Part shown: positions 1 to 6,425 of the stretch, in pieces
Position numbering within the stretch: position 1 is the first letter of the stretch
Layout: each line of letters begins with the position of its first letter
Assembly: GCA_019120375.1 (NCBI GenBank)
Contig: DWVE01000013.1
Location: 1-64,000, forward strand
DNA from: Allofournierella_A excrementavium
GTDB taxonomy: Bacteria > Bacillota > Clostridia > Oscillospirales > Ruminococcaceae
Length of the DNA: 64,000 nt
Direction of reading: 5' to 3'
The notes under the pieces: model-generated
What the model saw: only the letters and a program-made list of their open reading frames with translations
Told to the model about the DNA's origin: nothing
Database searches by the model: none
Position numbers and translations under genes: made by a program

Positions 1-207
1 GGCGAGGGCCAGGAGGACGGCAGGCCCAGCCCCTCGCCTTCTCTCAAGCCCACTCCTTCCCCCGCGCCGACCCCCTCGCCCGCGCCCTCCCTCCCTGTTG
101 ACGAAGGCGCTCGGCCCTCCGGGGCGGGGACGCTGCTGACGTATCTGTTCTTCCAGTTCCTTCTTCTGGCGCTGCTGCTCTTCACTCTGCTGAGGGCGCG
201 CCGCTGA
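1..207 (+). CDS. C-terminal end of a membrane-anchored protein (partial)
   Basis: The frame is open from the first base to a TGA at 205-207, giving 68 residues of a gene that begins outside the window. The first ~40 residues are a Pro/Ser/Thr/Ala-rich linker with PSPAPTPSPAPS-like spacing. They are followed by one hydrophobic segment (about residues 46-64) and a short RAR tail. This is the usual ending of an extracytoplasmic protein held by a C-terminal membrane anchor. The catalytic or binding part is outside the window, so no function can be given. A strong terminator follows 6 bases after the stop, which supports this being a real gene end. Confidence 0.6.
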   Translation, partial: GEGQEDGRPSPSPSLKPTPSPAPTPSPAPSLPVDEGARPSGAGTLLTYLFFQFLLLALLLFTLLRARR

Positions 208-213
208 CGAAGC

Positions 214-255
214 CGCGCCGAAGGCCCCGCAAAAGGGGTTTTCGGCGCGATTTTT
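214..255 (+). terminator. Intrinsic terminator of the upstream gene
   Basis: CGCGCCGAA (214-222) pairs with TTCGGCGCG (241-249). An inner CCCC/GGGG stem and the run ATTTTTG follow. Confidence 0.8.
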
Positions 256-265
256 GAAAAAGGGC

Positions 266-294
266 TTTACCAAGGCAAAAAAATGTGGTAGAAT
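266..294 (+). promoter_or_regulatory. Promoter of tRNA-Arg
   Basis: -35 TTTACC (266-271), 17-bp spacer, -10 TAGAAT (289-294). It lies about 70 bases before the tRNA. Confidence 0.6.
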
Positions 295-364
295 AAGCGA
301 TGCACCAAAAGGGTGCGGTCAACATGTCGGAAACCATCCCTCGGAGATGGCTTTCCGCAGATCT

Positions 365-441
365 GCGTCCGTAGCTCAGTTGGATAGAGCGTTCGGCTCC
401 GACCCGGAAGGCCGCTGGTTCGAATCCAGTCGGGCGCACCA
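365..441 (+). tRNA. tRNA-Arg (anticodon CCG)
   Basis: The acceptor stem GCGTCCG pairs with CGGGCGC and is followed by A and an encoded CCA. The D arm is GCTC...GAGC. The anticodon stem TTCGG/CCGGA encloses the loop CTCCGAC, giving anticodon CCG, which reads the CGG arginine codon. The TTCGAAT T-loop is present. Length is 77 nt with CCA. CGG is a common codon in this GC-rich sequence. It has its own promoter and terminator, so it is a single-gene unit. Confidence 0.93.
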
Positions 442-466
442 CGCCGGAATGGACTTTGCTCCATTC

Positions 467-497
467 AAAAAGCCCAGCCTTTTGGCTGGGCTTTTCT
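467..497 (+). terminator. Terminator of tRNA-Arg
   Basis: AGCCCAGCC (471-479), TTTT loop, GGCTGGGCT (484-492), then a short T run; A/T pairs flank the stem. Confidence 0.85.
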
Positions 498-614
498 TAT
501 GCCGCTCCGTCATTCCTCCTCTTCCCCGGAAATTTTTGCGGGGGCCCCGGAAAAACAAGCCCTGTATCGCTTTCGGCCCTTTTGCGCAAAACCGCCGCGC
601 CTGTTTTTTGGCTC

Positions 615-643
615 TTGTGCGCCGCGGGAAAAGATGTTATAAT
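615..643 (+). promoter_or_regulatory. Promoter of the MATE transporter gene
   Basis: -35 TTGTGC (615-620), 17-bp spacer, perfect -10 TATAAT (638-643). The predicted start near 650 puts the whole two-hairpin leader in the transcript. Confidence 0.65.
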
Positions 644-644
644 A

Positions 645-711
645 GTCCCGCTCCAATAGGGGCTTCGTTTGATACATTATCGCCAACAAGTGTATGCTTG
701 TTGGCGTTTTT
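645..711 (+). promoter_or_regulatory. Leader with terminator; candidate guanidine-IV (mepA-type) riboswitch
   Basis: The ~60-nt leader holds a small hairpin, GCTCC (650-654) / GGGGC (659-663) with loop AATA. It is followed by a perfect 10-bp terminator stem, CGCCAACAAG (681-690) / CTTGTTGGCG (697-706), with a T run. The linker bases ATACA (672-676) are complementary to the terminator loop TGTAT (691-695), so a loop contact can form. A short hairpin plus terminator directly before a MATE efflux gene is the arrangement of guanidine-IV (mepA motif) riboswitches, which let the pump gene be read when guanidinium is present. I could not compare conserved bases with the family alignment, so the class name is inference. 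The terminator itself is certain. Confidence 0.55.
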
Positions 712-733
712 CGTTGCAACGCAGGAGGAAACG

Positions 734-2095
734 ATGACAAACAACGACTTGACCAAAAACCGGTTTCTGGCGGGGCCCATCCTGCCGCCGCTGCTTCAGT
801 TCGCCTTTCCGCTGATGCTCTCCCAGCTGCTGCAGGCCTTCTACGGCGGCGTGGACCTGATGGTGGTGGGGCAGTATTCCTCCACCGCCAGCGTCTCCGC
901 CGTGGCCACCGGCAGGCAAATCATGCAGGCTCTCACCGTGCTGATCACCGGCCTGACCATGGGCGTGACCGTGCTGGTGGGCAAGGCGGTGGGCGCGGGC
1001 GACCCCGACGCGGCGGGCCGGGTGGTGGCGGGCCAGCTGCGCCTGTTCGCCCTGCTGGCGGCGGCGCTCACCGCCGGGATGCTGGCCTTCGCCCCCGCCA
1101 TCGTGCAGTGGATGAACGTGCCCGCCGAGGCGGTGCCCGAGACGCTGCGCTATGTGCGCATCTGCTCGGGGGGCATCCTGTTCATCGCCGCCTACAACGG
1201 CATCAGCGGCGTGTTCCGGGGCCTGGGCAACTCCCGCTCGCCCTTTCTGTTCGTGCTCATCGCCTGCCTGGTGAACGTGGCGCTGGACCTGGTGCTGGTG
1301 GGCGGCTTCGGGATGAACGCCTCCGGCGCGGCGCTGGCCACCGTCATTGCTCAAGCCTCCAGCGTGCTGTTCTCCCTGGGCTACATGCGCCGGCACCCCC
1401 TGCCCTTCTCGGTGCGGGGCCGCCGCAGAGACGTGCCCCGGGCGGTGGGCCGCATCCTGCGGCTGGGCACCCCCATCGCCCTGCAGGACTTTTTGACCAC
1501 CATCTCCTTCCTCATCATCACCAGCATCGTCAACTCCCTGGGTCTGGTGGCCTCCGCCGGGGTGGGCATCTCGGAAAAGCTGTACGTCTTTTTGTCCATC
1601 GTGCCCATGTCCTTCATGTCGGCGCTGTCCACCTTCGTGGCCCAGAACATGGGCGCGGGCCAGCCCCTGCGCGCCCGCAAGGCCCTGTTTGCCGCCCAGA
1701 AGGTCTCCCTGTGCTTCGGGGCGGTCATCTTCACCCTCACCTTCTGGGGCGGCGGGCTGCTGGCCGCCCTGTTCAGCCGCGACGCGGCGGTCATCGAAGC
1801 CGCCGCCCTCTATATGCGGGGCAGCGCGGCGGAACACCTGCTCAACGCCTTCATCTACTGCATGCTGGGCTACTTCAACGGCCGCGAGCGCACCACCTTC
1901 GTGATGGCCCAGGGCCTGTTCACCGCCTTTCTGGTGCGCATCCCCCTGTCCTACCTTCTCAGCCGCCTGCCGGGCGCGGGCATGCTCACCATCAGCATGG
2001 CCATACCCGCCACGGCCCTGGTCAGTCTGGTGCTGTGCACCGGCTACCTCCTGCTGCTGCGCCGGCGGGACGGCGCCGCCGGGGCCGCGGACTAA
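734..2095 (+). CDS. MATE family multidrug/cation efflux transporter
   Basis: This 453-residue integral membrane protein has about 12 hydrophobic segments in two homologous halves, the usual size and layout of MATE Na+- or H+-coupled antiporters. The N-terminal half carries the family-like stretch PLMLSQLLQAFYGGVDLMVVGQ (begins near residue 20), and the two halves each open with similar motifs. The ATG at 734 was chosen because AGGAGGAAACG sits just upstream; the open frame extends further up but would run through the tRNA. It is transcribed alone behind an attenuated leader. If the leader is a guanidine-IV switch, the physiological substrate may be guanidinium or a related organic cation; otherwise the substrate cannot be told from sequence. 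Confidence 0.9.
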   Translation: MTNNDLTKNRFLAGPILPPLLQFAFPLMLSQLLQAFYGGVDLMVVGQYSSTASVSAVATGRQIMQALTVLITGLTMGVTVLVGKAVGAGDPDAAGRVVAGQLRLFALLAAALTAGMLAFAPAIVQWMNVPAEAVPETLRYVRICSGGILFIAAYNGISGVFRGLGNSRSPFLFVLIACLVNVALDLVLVGGFGMNASGAALATVIAQASSVLFSLGYMRRHPLPFSVRGRRRDVPRAVGRILRLGTPIALQDFLTTISFLIITSIVNSLGLVASAGVGISEKLYVFLSIVPMSFMSALSTFVAQNMGAGQPLRARKALFAAQKVSLCFGAVIFTLTFWGGGLLAALFSRDAAVIEAAALYMRGSAAEHLLNAFIYCMLGYFNGRERTTFVMAQGLFTAFLVRIPLSYLLSRLPGAGMLTISMAIPATALVSLVLCTGYLLLLRRRDGAAGAAD

Positions 2096-2164
2096 ACCGC
2101 TCTGGATTTTTTCCCCTGCCCGCCTTATGATAAAGGCAGGACTCATTCGTCCGAGGAGGCTTTT

Positions 2165-2551
2165 ATGAAAGACGGCACCCAACTGGATATTTCCGCCTAC
2201 TGGGCGGCGGCGCTGGCCCAGCGGGCCGGCGAGATGGCGGCGTTCTTCGCGCCGGGGGCCCGGGTGCTCTGGCCCAACACCAACGAGCGCTTCACCGCCG
2301 AAGAGTTCATCCGCGCCAACTGCGAGTACCCCGGCGCGTGGGAGGGCGAAGTGGAGCGGGTGGAGGCCATGGGGCCGCTGCTCATCACGGTGGTGCGGGT
2401 GTTCGACGCCGGGCGCACCGTCTCGTTCCATGTGACCTCCTTTTTCCGGGTGGAGGACGGGCGCATCGCCGCGCTGGAGGAATACTGGGGCGACGACGGC
2501 CCGCCGCCGGCCTGGCGGCAGGCGCTGGGCATCGGGCGGCCCATCCGCTGA
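2165..2551 (+). CDS. SnoaL-like / NTF2-fold protein
   Basis: The 128-residue protein has the length and pattern of the NTF2-like superfamily (SnoaL-like, DUF4440). It has an N-terminal helix pair (YWAAALAQRAGEMAAFF), then GARVLWPNTNERFTAEEF and later beta strands with FHVTSFFRVEDGRIAALEEYW. That last 'F-x-V-x-DGRI-x-x-x-x-EYW' segment is typical of the fold. Members bind small hydrophobic ligands or act as isomerases or hydrolases; no catalytic set is evident here. GAGGAGG lies 7 bases before the ATG. The next gene is about 100 bases downstream on the same strand, so co-transcription is possible. Confidence 0.7.
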   Translation: MKDGTQLDISAYWAAALAQRAGEMAAFFAPGARVLWPNTNERFTAEEFIRANCEYPGAWEGEVERVEAMGPLLITVVRVFDAGRTVSFHVTSFFRVEDGRIAALEEYWGDDGPPPAWRQALGIGRPIR

Positions 2552-2650
2552 GGGAAGCGCCTTGCATTTTTTATTCTCAAAGTGGTATAGTGAAAGAAGG
2601 TCGTCTCCCCTGCGGGCTGGCCTTCCTGTGTTTGGAAAGGAGTCCTTTTG

Positions 2651-3070
2651 ATGCACATTTCCGCAGCCGCCCAAAGGCTGCCCGCGGGCGGGCGTTTCGC
2701 CCGGTTCGCGCTCTCGTCGCTGTTTTCCGCCGGGGTGGACCTGGCCGCCTTCGAACTGCTCTGCCGCCTGCTGGAGGACGCGGCGGGCGAGGCCGCGGCC
2801 ATCGTTGCCGCCACCTGCATCGCCCGGGCGGCCTCCGCCCTGGTGAACCACGTCATCAACTACGTCCTGGTGTTCCACAGCCACGCCGCCCGCGGGCGGG
2901 CCACCGGCCTCTACGCCCTCATCACCGTGGGCAAGACGCTGTGCAGCGCCCTGCTGGTGGCCGCCGCCGCGGCCCTTGTGCCCGCTCTGCCCCGGTTGGG
3001 CGCAAAAATGGGCGCGGACGTGCTGCTCTTTTTCGTCAACTATCTGCTGCAAAAAGCCTTTGTCTACTGA
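2651..3070 (+). CDS. GtrA-like membrane protein
   Basis: The 139-residue protein has four hydrophobic segments (about residues 18-36, 50-68, 84-104 and 110-132). The GtrA signature is visible: RFARFALSSLFSAGVDL at the start, then ARAASALVNHVINYVLVF and the ending LLFFVNYLLQKAFVY. GtrA proteins are four-helix membrane proteins linked to flipping or transfer of polyprenyl-linked sugars in cell-envelope glycosylation; the substrate here is unknown. The ATG at 2651 has AAGGAG 6-8 bases upstream; the TTG just before it is disfavoured. It sits 13 bases before the histidine phosphatase gene, so the two are probably co-transcribed. Confidence 0.8.
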   Translation: MHISAAAQRLPAGGRFARFALSSLFSAGVDLAAFELLCRLLEDAAGEAAAIVAATCIARAASALVNHVINYVLVFHSHAARGRATGLYALITVGKTLCSALLVAAAAALVPALPRLGAKMGADVLLFFVNYLLQKAFVY

Positions 3071-3083
3071 ACGGAGGGACCTT

Positions 3084-3809
3084 ATGAAACTGCTCATCGT
3101 GCGCCACGCCGACCCGGACTACTCCATCGACTCCCTCACTCCCACCGGCTGGGAGGAGGCCGCCCTGCTGGCCCGGCGGCTGAGTAAGCTGGAGGTGGCG
3201 GCGTTCTACGTCTCGCCCCTGGGCCGCGCGAAGGACACCGCCAGCCTCACCCTGAAGGCGATGGGCCGCACCGCCACCGAGTGCCCCTGGCTGCGGGAGT
3301 TCGACGCCCCCATCCACAAGCCCGGCGCGGAAGGGCAGTCCATCCCCTGGGACTGGCTGCCCGCCGACTGGACCGCCGAGCCCCGCTTTTTTGACCGCGC
3401 CGCCTGGCTGGAGGCCGGGCCCATGGCAGAGGCGGGCGTGGCGGAGCAGTATCATTGGGTGACAAGCTCCCTGGACGAGCTGCTGGCGGCCCACGGCTAC
3501 CGCCGGGAAGGGGACATCTACCGGGCCGAGCGCCCCAACACCGACACGGTGGTGCTGTTCTGCCACTTCGGGGTGGAGTGCGTGCTGCTGAGCCGGATGC
3601 TCAACCTCTCGCCCATGGTGCTGTGGCACGGCTTTTGCGCCGCGCCCTCCTCGGTGACCACCCTCGTCACCGAAGAGCGCCGGGAGGGCGAGGCGTACTT
3701 CCGGCTGGGGGCCTTCGGCGACACCTCCCACCTTTACGCCGGCGGGCGCGAGCCCAGCTTTTCCGCCCGGTTCTGCGAGATGTACTCCCTCACCGACCAG
3801 CGGCACTGA
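3084..3809 (+). CDS. Histidine phosphatase family protein
   Basis: The 241-residue protein begins MKLLIVRHADPDY, the 'RH' motif of the phosphoglycerate mutase/acid phosphatase clan in which the histidine is phosphorylated. LTPTGWEEAALLARRL, with the conserved Leu-Thr-x-x-Gly, and YVSPLGRAKDTA follow. The second-histidine region, FCHFGVECVLL, appears about two thirds along. These are the family's catalytic elements in order. The substrate could be a sugar phosphate or a cofactor phosphate. GGAGGG precedes the ATG, and a strong terminator lies 15 bases after the stop, so this gene ends the transcript. Confidence 0.85.
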   Translation: MKLLIVRHADPDYSIDSLTPTGWEEAALLARRLSKLEVAAFYVSPLGRAKDTASLTLKAMGRTATECPWLREFDAPIHKPGAEGQSIPWDWLPADWTAEPRFFDRAAWLEAGPMAEAGVAEQYHWVTSSLDELLAAHGYRREGDIYRAERPNTDTVVLFCHFGVECVLLSRMLNLSPMVLWHGFCAAPSSVTTLVTEERREGEAYFRLGAFGDTSHLYAGGREPSFSARFCEMYSLTDQRH

Positions 3810-3823
3810 CAAAACCGAAAGAA

Positions 3824-3858
3824 GGAGCGTTCCCTTTGCGGGGAACGCTCCTTTTTTG
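3824..3858 (+). terminator. Terminator after the histidine phosphatase gene
   Basis: Perfect 11-bp stem GGAGCGTTCCC (3824-3834) / GGGAACGCTCC (3841-3851) followed by TTTTTTG. A weaker T run on the other strand makes it possibly bidirectional. Confidence 0.9.
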
Positions 3859-4104
3859 TTCACGCAAGGCAGCGGCGGCGCAGCGCCTCCACCGGCTTTT
3901 GGAACCGCCGGGTGAGCAGCCCCACCAGCGGTATTTTTGATGAGCCTTTTTATTATAAACATGCTTGTTTTTAACAGTATAGTCCTTTTGCCACAAAACG
4001 CAAGGGGAATTTTGTGCAAAAGTTGCCCGCCCTTGTGCACCCCGCCCATGGCCGGGCCAAAAACTTCATCGCTTTTGCGGATAGCCCCCGCCGCCCTTTT
4101 CGTG
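3859..4104. other. Gene-free stretch; possible short minus-strand transcript
   Basis: No coding region is supported. On the minus strand, TATACT (complement of about 3976-3981) has TTGCGT 16 bases upstream, and reading from there leads into the bidirectional terminator at 3824-3851. This leaves room for a transcript of ~150 nt. An open but start-less minus frame ends in RRFQKPVEALRRRCLA and may be a decayed gene tail. AT-rich bases around 3940-3990 stand out from the GC-rich surroundings. Confidence 0.3.
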
Positions 4105-4176
4105 TATGATTAGAAAACAGTGTTCAAGCGACGGAGAGCAGCACGAAACAGGCCCTGTTTTGTGCTGCTCTTTTTT
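4105..4176 (+). promoter_or_regulatory. Promoter -10 and leader terminator before the EEP gene
   Basis: A TATGAT -10 (4105-4110) is followed ~25 bases later by a near-perfect 16-bp hairpin: GAGCAGCAC (4136-4144) and AAACAG pair with CTGTTT and GTGCTGCTC (4162-4170). TTTTTT follows. The structure ends 20 bases before the start codon, so it is a transcription attenuator or the end of a very short RNA. Confidence 0.6.
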
Positions 4177-4195
4177 CGTCGGGAAAGAGGTCAAG

Positions 4196-5305
4196 ATGAA
4201 AAAGGTCCTTCGCCGCGCCGCCCTGGCGCTGGCTGTTGTTTTGGGCGCGCTGGTGCTGCTCTTCGCCGGGTATGTGGGCTATCTGCAATTTCAGTATTAC
4301 CGCATCGAGGATAACCTTGCCCTGGAGGTGGCCAGCGCCCCCGCCGAGACGCTGGCGGCGGGCGGGGAGTACACCGCCGTCACCTGCAACCTGGGCTTCG
4401 GGGCCTACGGGCCGGACTACTCCTTCTTCATGGACACCGGCGTGATGGAGGATGGCACCCCCACCCAGGGCCTTTACGGCAAGGCCCGCAGTGAGGAGGA
4501 CGTGCTGGCCAACACCACCGCCGCGCTGGACGCGCTGGAAGAACTGGACGCCGACCTGCTGCTGTTGCAGGAGGTGGACTACGACTCCCACCGCAGTTAT
4601 TTTGTGGACCAGCGGCAGATGGCGCTGGACGCCTTCTCCGATTACGGCTGGATCTGGGGCCAGAACTTCCACAGCGGCTATCTTGCCTATCCCCTCACCG
4701 ACCACCACGGCGTGGTGAACGCCGGGCTGCTCACCCTCACCCGCTGCGCCGCCGAGGGCGGCGTGCGCCGCAGCTACCCGGTGGACGAGAGCTTCTTCAT
4801 CAAATTCACCGACCTGGACCGCTGCTTCACCGTGCTCTACCTGCCGGTGGAGGGCGCGGAGGGCCAGCTGGCCCTCATCCACAGCCACATGTCCGCCTAC
4901 GACGAGGGCGGCACCGTGCGCTCGCGGCAGCTGGAGCTGCTGTGCAGCGTGATGGAAGAGGAGTATGAAAAGGGCAACTACGTCATCGTGGGGGGCGACT
5001 TCAACCACGCCCTCTACGGCACCGAGCACGCCTTCGAAAGCCAGCAGCAGTTCCCCGGCTGGGTGCAGACCCTCTCCGACGCGGACCTGCCGGAACACTT
5101 CTCCTTTGTGGCGGCGGACAACGGCTTCGAGGTGGCCACCTGCCGCGGGGCGGACATCCCCTACGAGCCGGGGGTGAACTACACCACCGTTGTGGACGGC
5201 TTCATCGTGTCGGACAATGTGGCCGCCAGCGCCGAGAACATCGACGCGGACTTCGCCTTCAGCGACCACAATCCGGTGGCCCTCACCTTCCGCCTGGCGG
5301 CGTGA
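4196..5305 (+). CDS. Membrane-anchored endonuclease/exonuclease/phosphatase family protein
   Basis: The 369-residue protein has an N-terminal hydrophobic segment (about residues 9-33) that anchors or exports it. The catalytic domain then shows the EEP-fold motifs in order: VTCNLGF, LLLQEVD (metal-binding Glu), HSHMS, GGDFNH (Asp and Asn of the active site) and the closing SDHNPVAL (catalytic Asp-His). EEP enzymes cleave phosphodiesters in nucleic acids or lipids, or inositol phosphates. An exported member of this kind could be a nuclease or a sphingomyelinase-like phosphodiesterase, and sequence alone does not decide. GAAAGAGG lies upstream of the ATG. A leader terminator precedes it and a terminator follows the stop, so the gene stands alone. 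Confidence 0.85.
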   Translation: MKKVLRRAALALAVVLGALVLLFAGYVGYLQFQYYRIEDNLALEVASAPAETLAAGGEYTAVTCNLGFGAYGPDYSFFMDTGVMEDGTPTQGLYGKARSEEDVLANTTAALDALEELDADLLLLQEVDYDSHRSYFVDQRQMALDAFSDYGWIWGQNFHSGYLAYPLTDHHGVVNAGLLTLTRCAAEGGVRRSYPVDESFFIKFTDLDRCFTVLYLPVEGAEGQLALIHSHMSAYDEGGTVRSRQLELLCSVMEEEYEKGNYVIVGGDFNHALYGTEHAFESQQQFPGWVQTLSDADLPEHFSFVAADNGFEVATCRGADIPYEPGVNYTTVVDGFIVSDNVAASAENIDADFAFSDHNPVALTFRLAA

Positions 5306-5318
5306 ATTTTTGAATACT

Positions 5319-5352
5319 GGTGGGACGGCCGGCAGCCGTCCCGCCTTTTTTT
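5319..5352 (+). terminator. Terminator after the EEP gene
   Basis: GGTGGGACGGC (5319-5329) pairs with GCCGTCCCGCC (5335-5345), followed by a run of seven T. Confidence 0.85.
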
Positions 5353-5363
5353 GCCCCTTTCGT

Positions 5364-5391
5364 TTGACCGGGGCCAAAAGGGGTGTATACT
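5364..5391 (+). promoter_or_regulatory. Promoter of the acylase-GH2 operon
   Basis: -35 TTGACC (5364-5369), 16-bp spacer, -10 TATACT (5386-5391); the gene start is 32 bases downstream. Confidence 0.7.
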
Positions 5392-5423
5392 GAAGACAAG
5401 ACACCAAAAGGGAGGTAGTCGCC

Positions 5424-6413
5424 ATGTGCACCAGCATCGCTTTTTTTGAGCAGAAACTTTTCGGACGCAACCTGGACCTGGAGGTATCCTTCGGGCAGCG
5501 GGTGGTCATCGCGCCCCGTTCCCTCGCCTTTCCCTTCGCCCACCGCCCCGCCCTGACGGAGCACTACGCCATCGTGGGCATGGCCAGCGTGGCCGGCGGC
5601 CTGCCTCTTTTTGCCGAAGGCATGAACGAGAAGGGCCTTTACATGGCCGGGCTGAATTTCCCGGGCAACGCCCACTACTTTGCCGACGAGGGGGATGACC
5701 CCAATCACCTTGCGCCCCACGAGCTGTTGTGGCTGGCTCTGGGCAGCTGCGCGTCCCTGGCCGAGGCCAAAGCCCTGCTGGAAGAGGTGACCGTGTGCGC
5801 CATCCCCTTCGCGCCGGGGCTGCCTCTGGCCCCGCTGCACTGGCATGTGGCGGACGCCACCGGCGCGCTGGTGGCGGAGTCCACCGCCGACGGCCTGCAC
5901 CTCTACGAGGACAAGGCCGGGGTGCTCACCAACAACCCGCCCTTCCCCTTCCACCAGACCAATCTGGCCAACTACATGAACCTCTCCCCCCGCCAGCCGG
6001 AGAACCAATTTGCGCCGGGGCTGCCCCTGGCCTGCTTCGGCCAGGGCATGGGGGCCATCGGCCTGCCGGGGGACGCCTCCCCCGCCTCCCGCTATGTGCG
6101 GGCGGCGTTCTTCAAGGAGAACGCCGGCTTCCCCGAAGACCGGCCCGGCCAGGTGATGGAGTTCTTCCACGTTCTCGAGGGCGTGGCCATGGTGCGGGGC
6201 AGCGTCGTCACGCCGGAGGGCGCGCTGGACGAGACCCTCTATTCCAGCTGCATCGACGGCGTGGAGCACGTCTACTACTGGCGCACCGCCGGGGCCAGCC
6301 GCATCAGTGCGGTGCGCATGACCGAGGAGGCCTGCCGGGGCGGCAAGCTGCTGGCGGTGACCCCCGAGGACACCCCCGCCTTCGCCTTCACCGAACCCCA
6401 GCCGCTGGCCTGA
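5424..6413 (+). CDS. Choloylglycine hydrolase family (bile salt hydrolase / penicillin V acylase)
   Basis: The 329-residue protein starts MCTSIAF; after Met removal Cys2 becomes the N-terminal nucleophile of this Ntn-hydrolase family. The other active-site positions are present: R15 and D18 in GRNLD, an Asn in GLNFPG (about N78), N170/N171 in LTNNPPF, and R223/R226 in SRYVRAAF. Length equals the usual 320-335. The family hydrolyses the amide of conjugated bile acids, penicillin V or N-acyl homoserine lactones. No signal peptide is seen, so it is cytoplasmic like gut Gram-positive bile salt hydrolases. Whether it prefers bile salts or penicillin V cannot be settled by eye. It is followed after 12 bases by a GH2 gene and shares its promoter. 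Confidence 0.9.
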   Translation: MCTSIAFFEQKLFGRNLDLEVSFGQRVVIAPRSLAFPFAHRPALTEHYAIVGMASVAGGLPLFAEGMNEKGLYMAGLNFPGNAHYFADEGDDPNHLAPHELLWLALGSCASLAEAKALLEEVTVCAIPFAPGLPLAPLHWHVADATGALVAESTADGLHLYEDKAGVLTNNPPFPFHQTNLANYMNLSPRQPENQFAPGLPLACFGQGMGAIGLPGDASPASRYVRAAFFKENAGFPEDRPGQVMEFFHVLEGVAMVRGSVVTPEGALDETLYSSCIDGVEHVYYWRTAGASRISAVRMTEEACRGGKLLAVTPEDTPAFAFTEPQPLA

Positions 6414-6425
6414 AAGGAGTTCTCC

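Noticed and set aside
677..3097. 806-codon minus-strand open frame opposite MATE, SnoaL and GtrA genes
   Set aside because: Composition is low-complexity Gly/His/Gln/Arg typical of an antisense shadow. Three well-supported genes lie on the plus strand.
5424..6413. Naming the acylase a bile salt hydrolase outright
   Set aside because: The residues that separate bile salt hydrolases from penicillin V acylases cannot be assigned safely without an alignment, so only the family is given.
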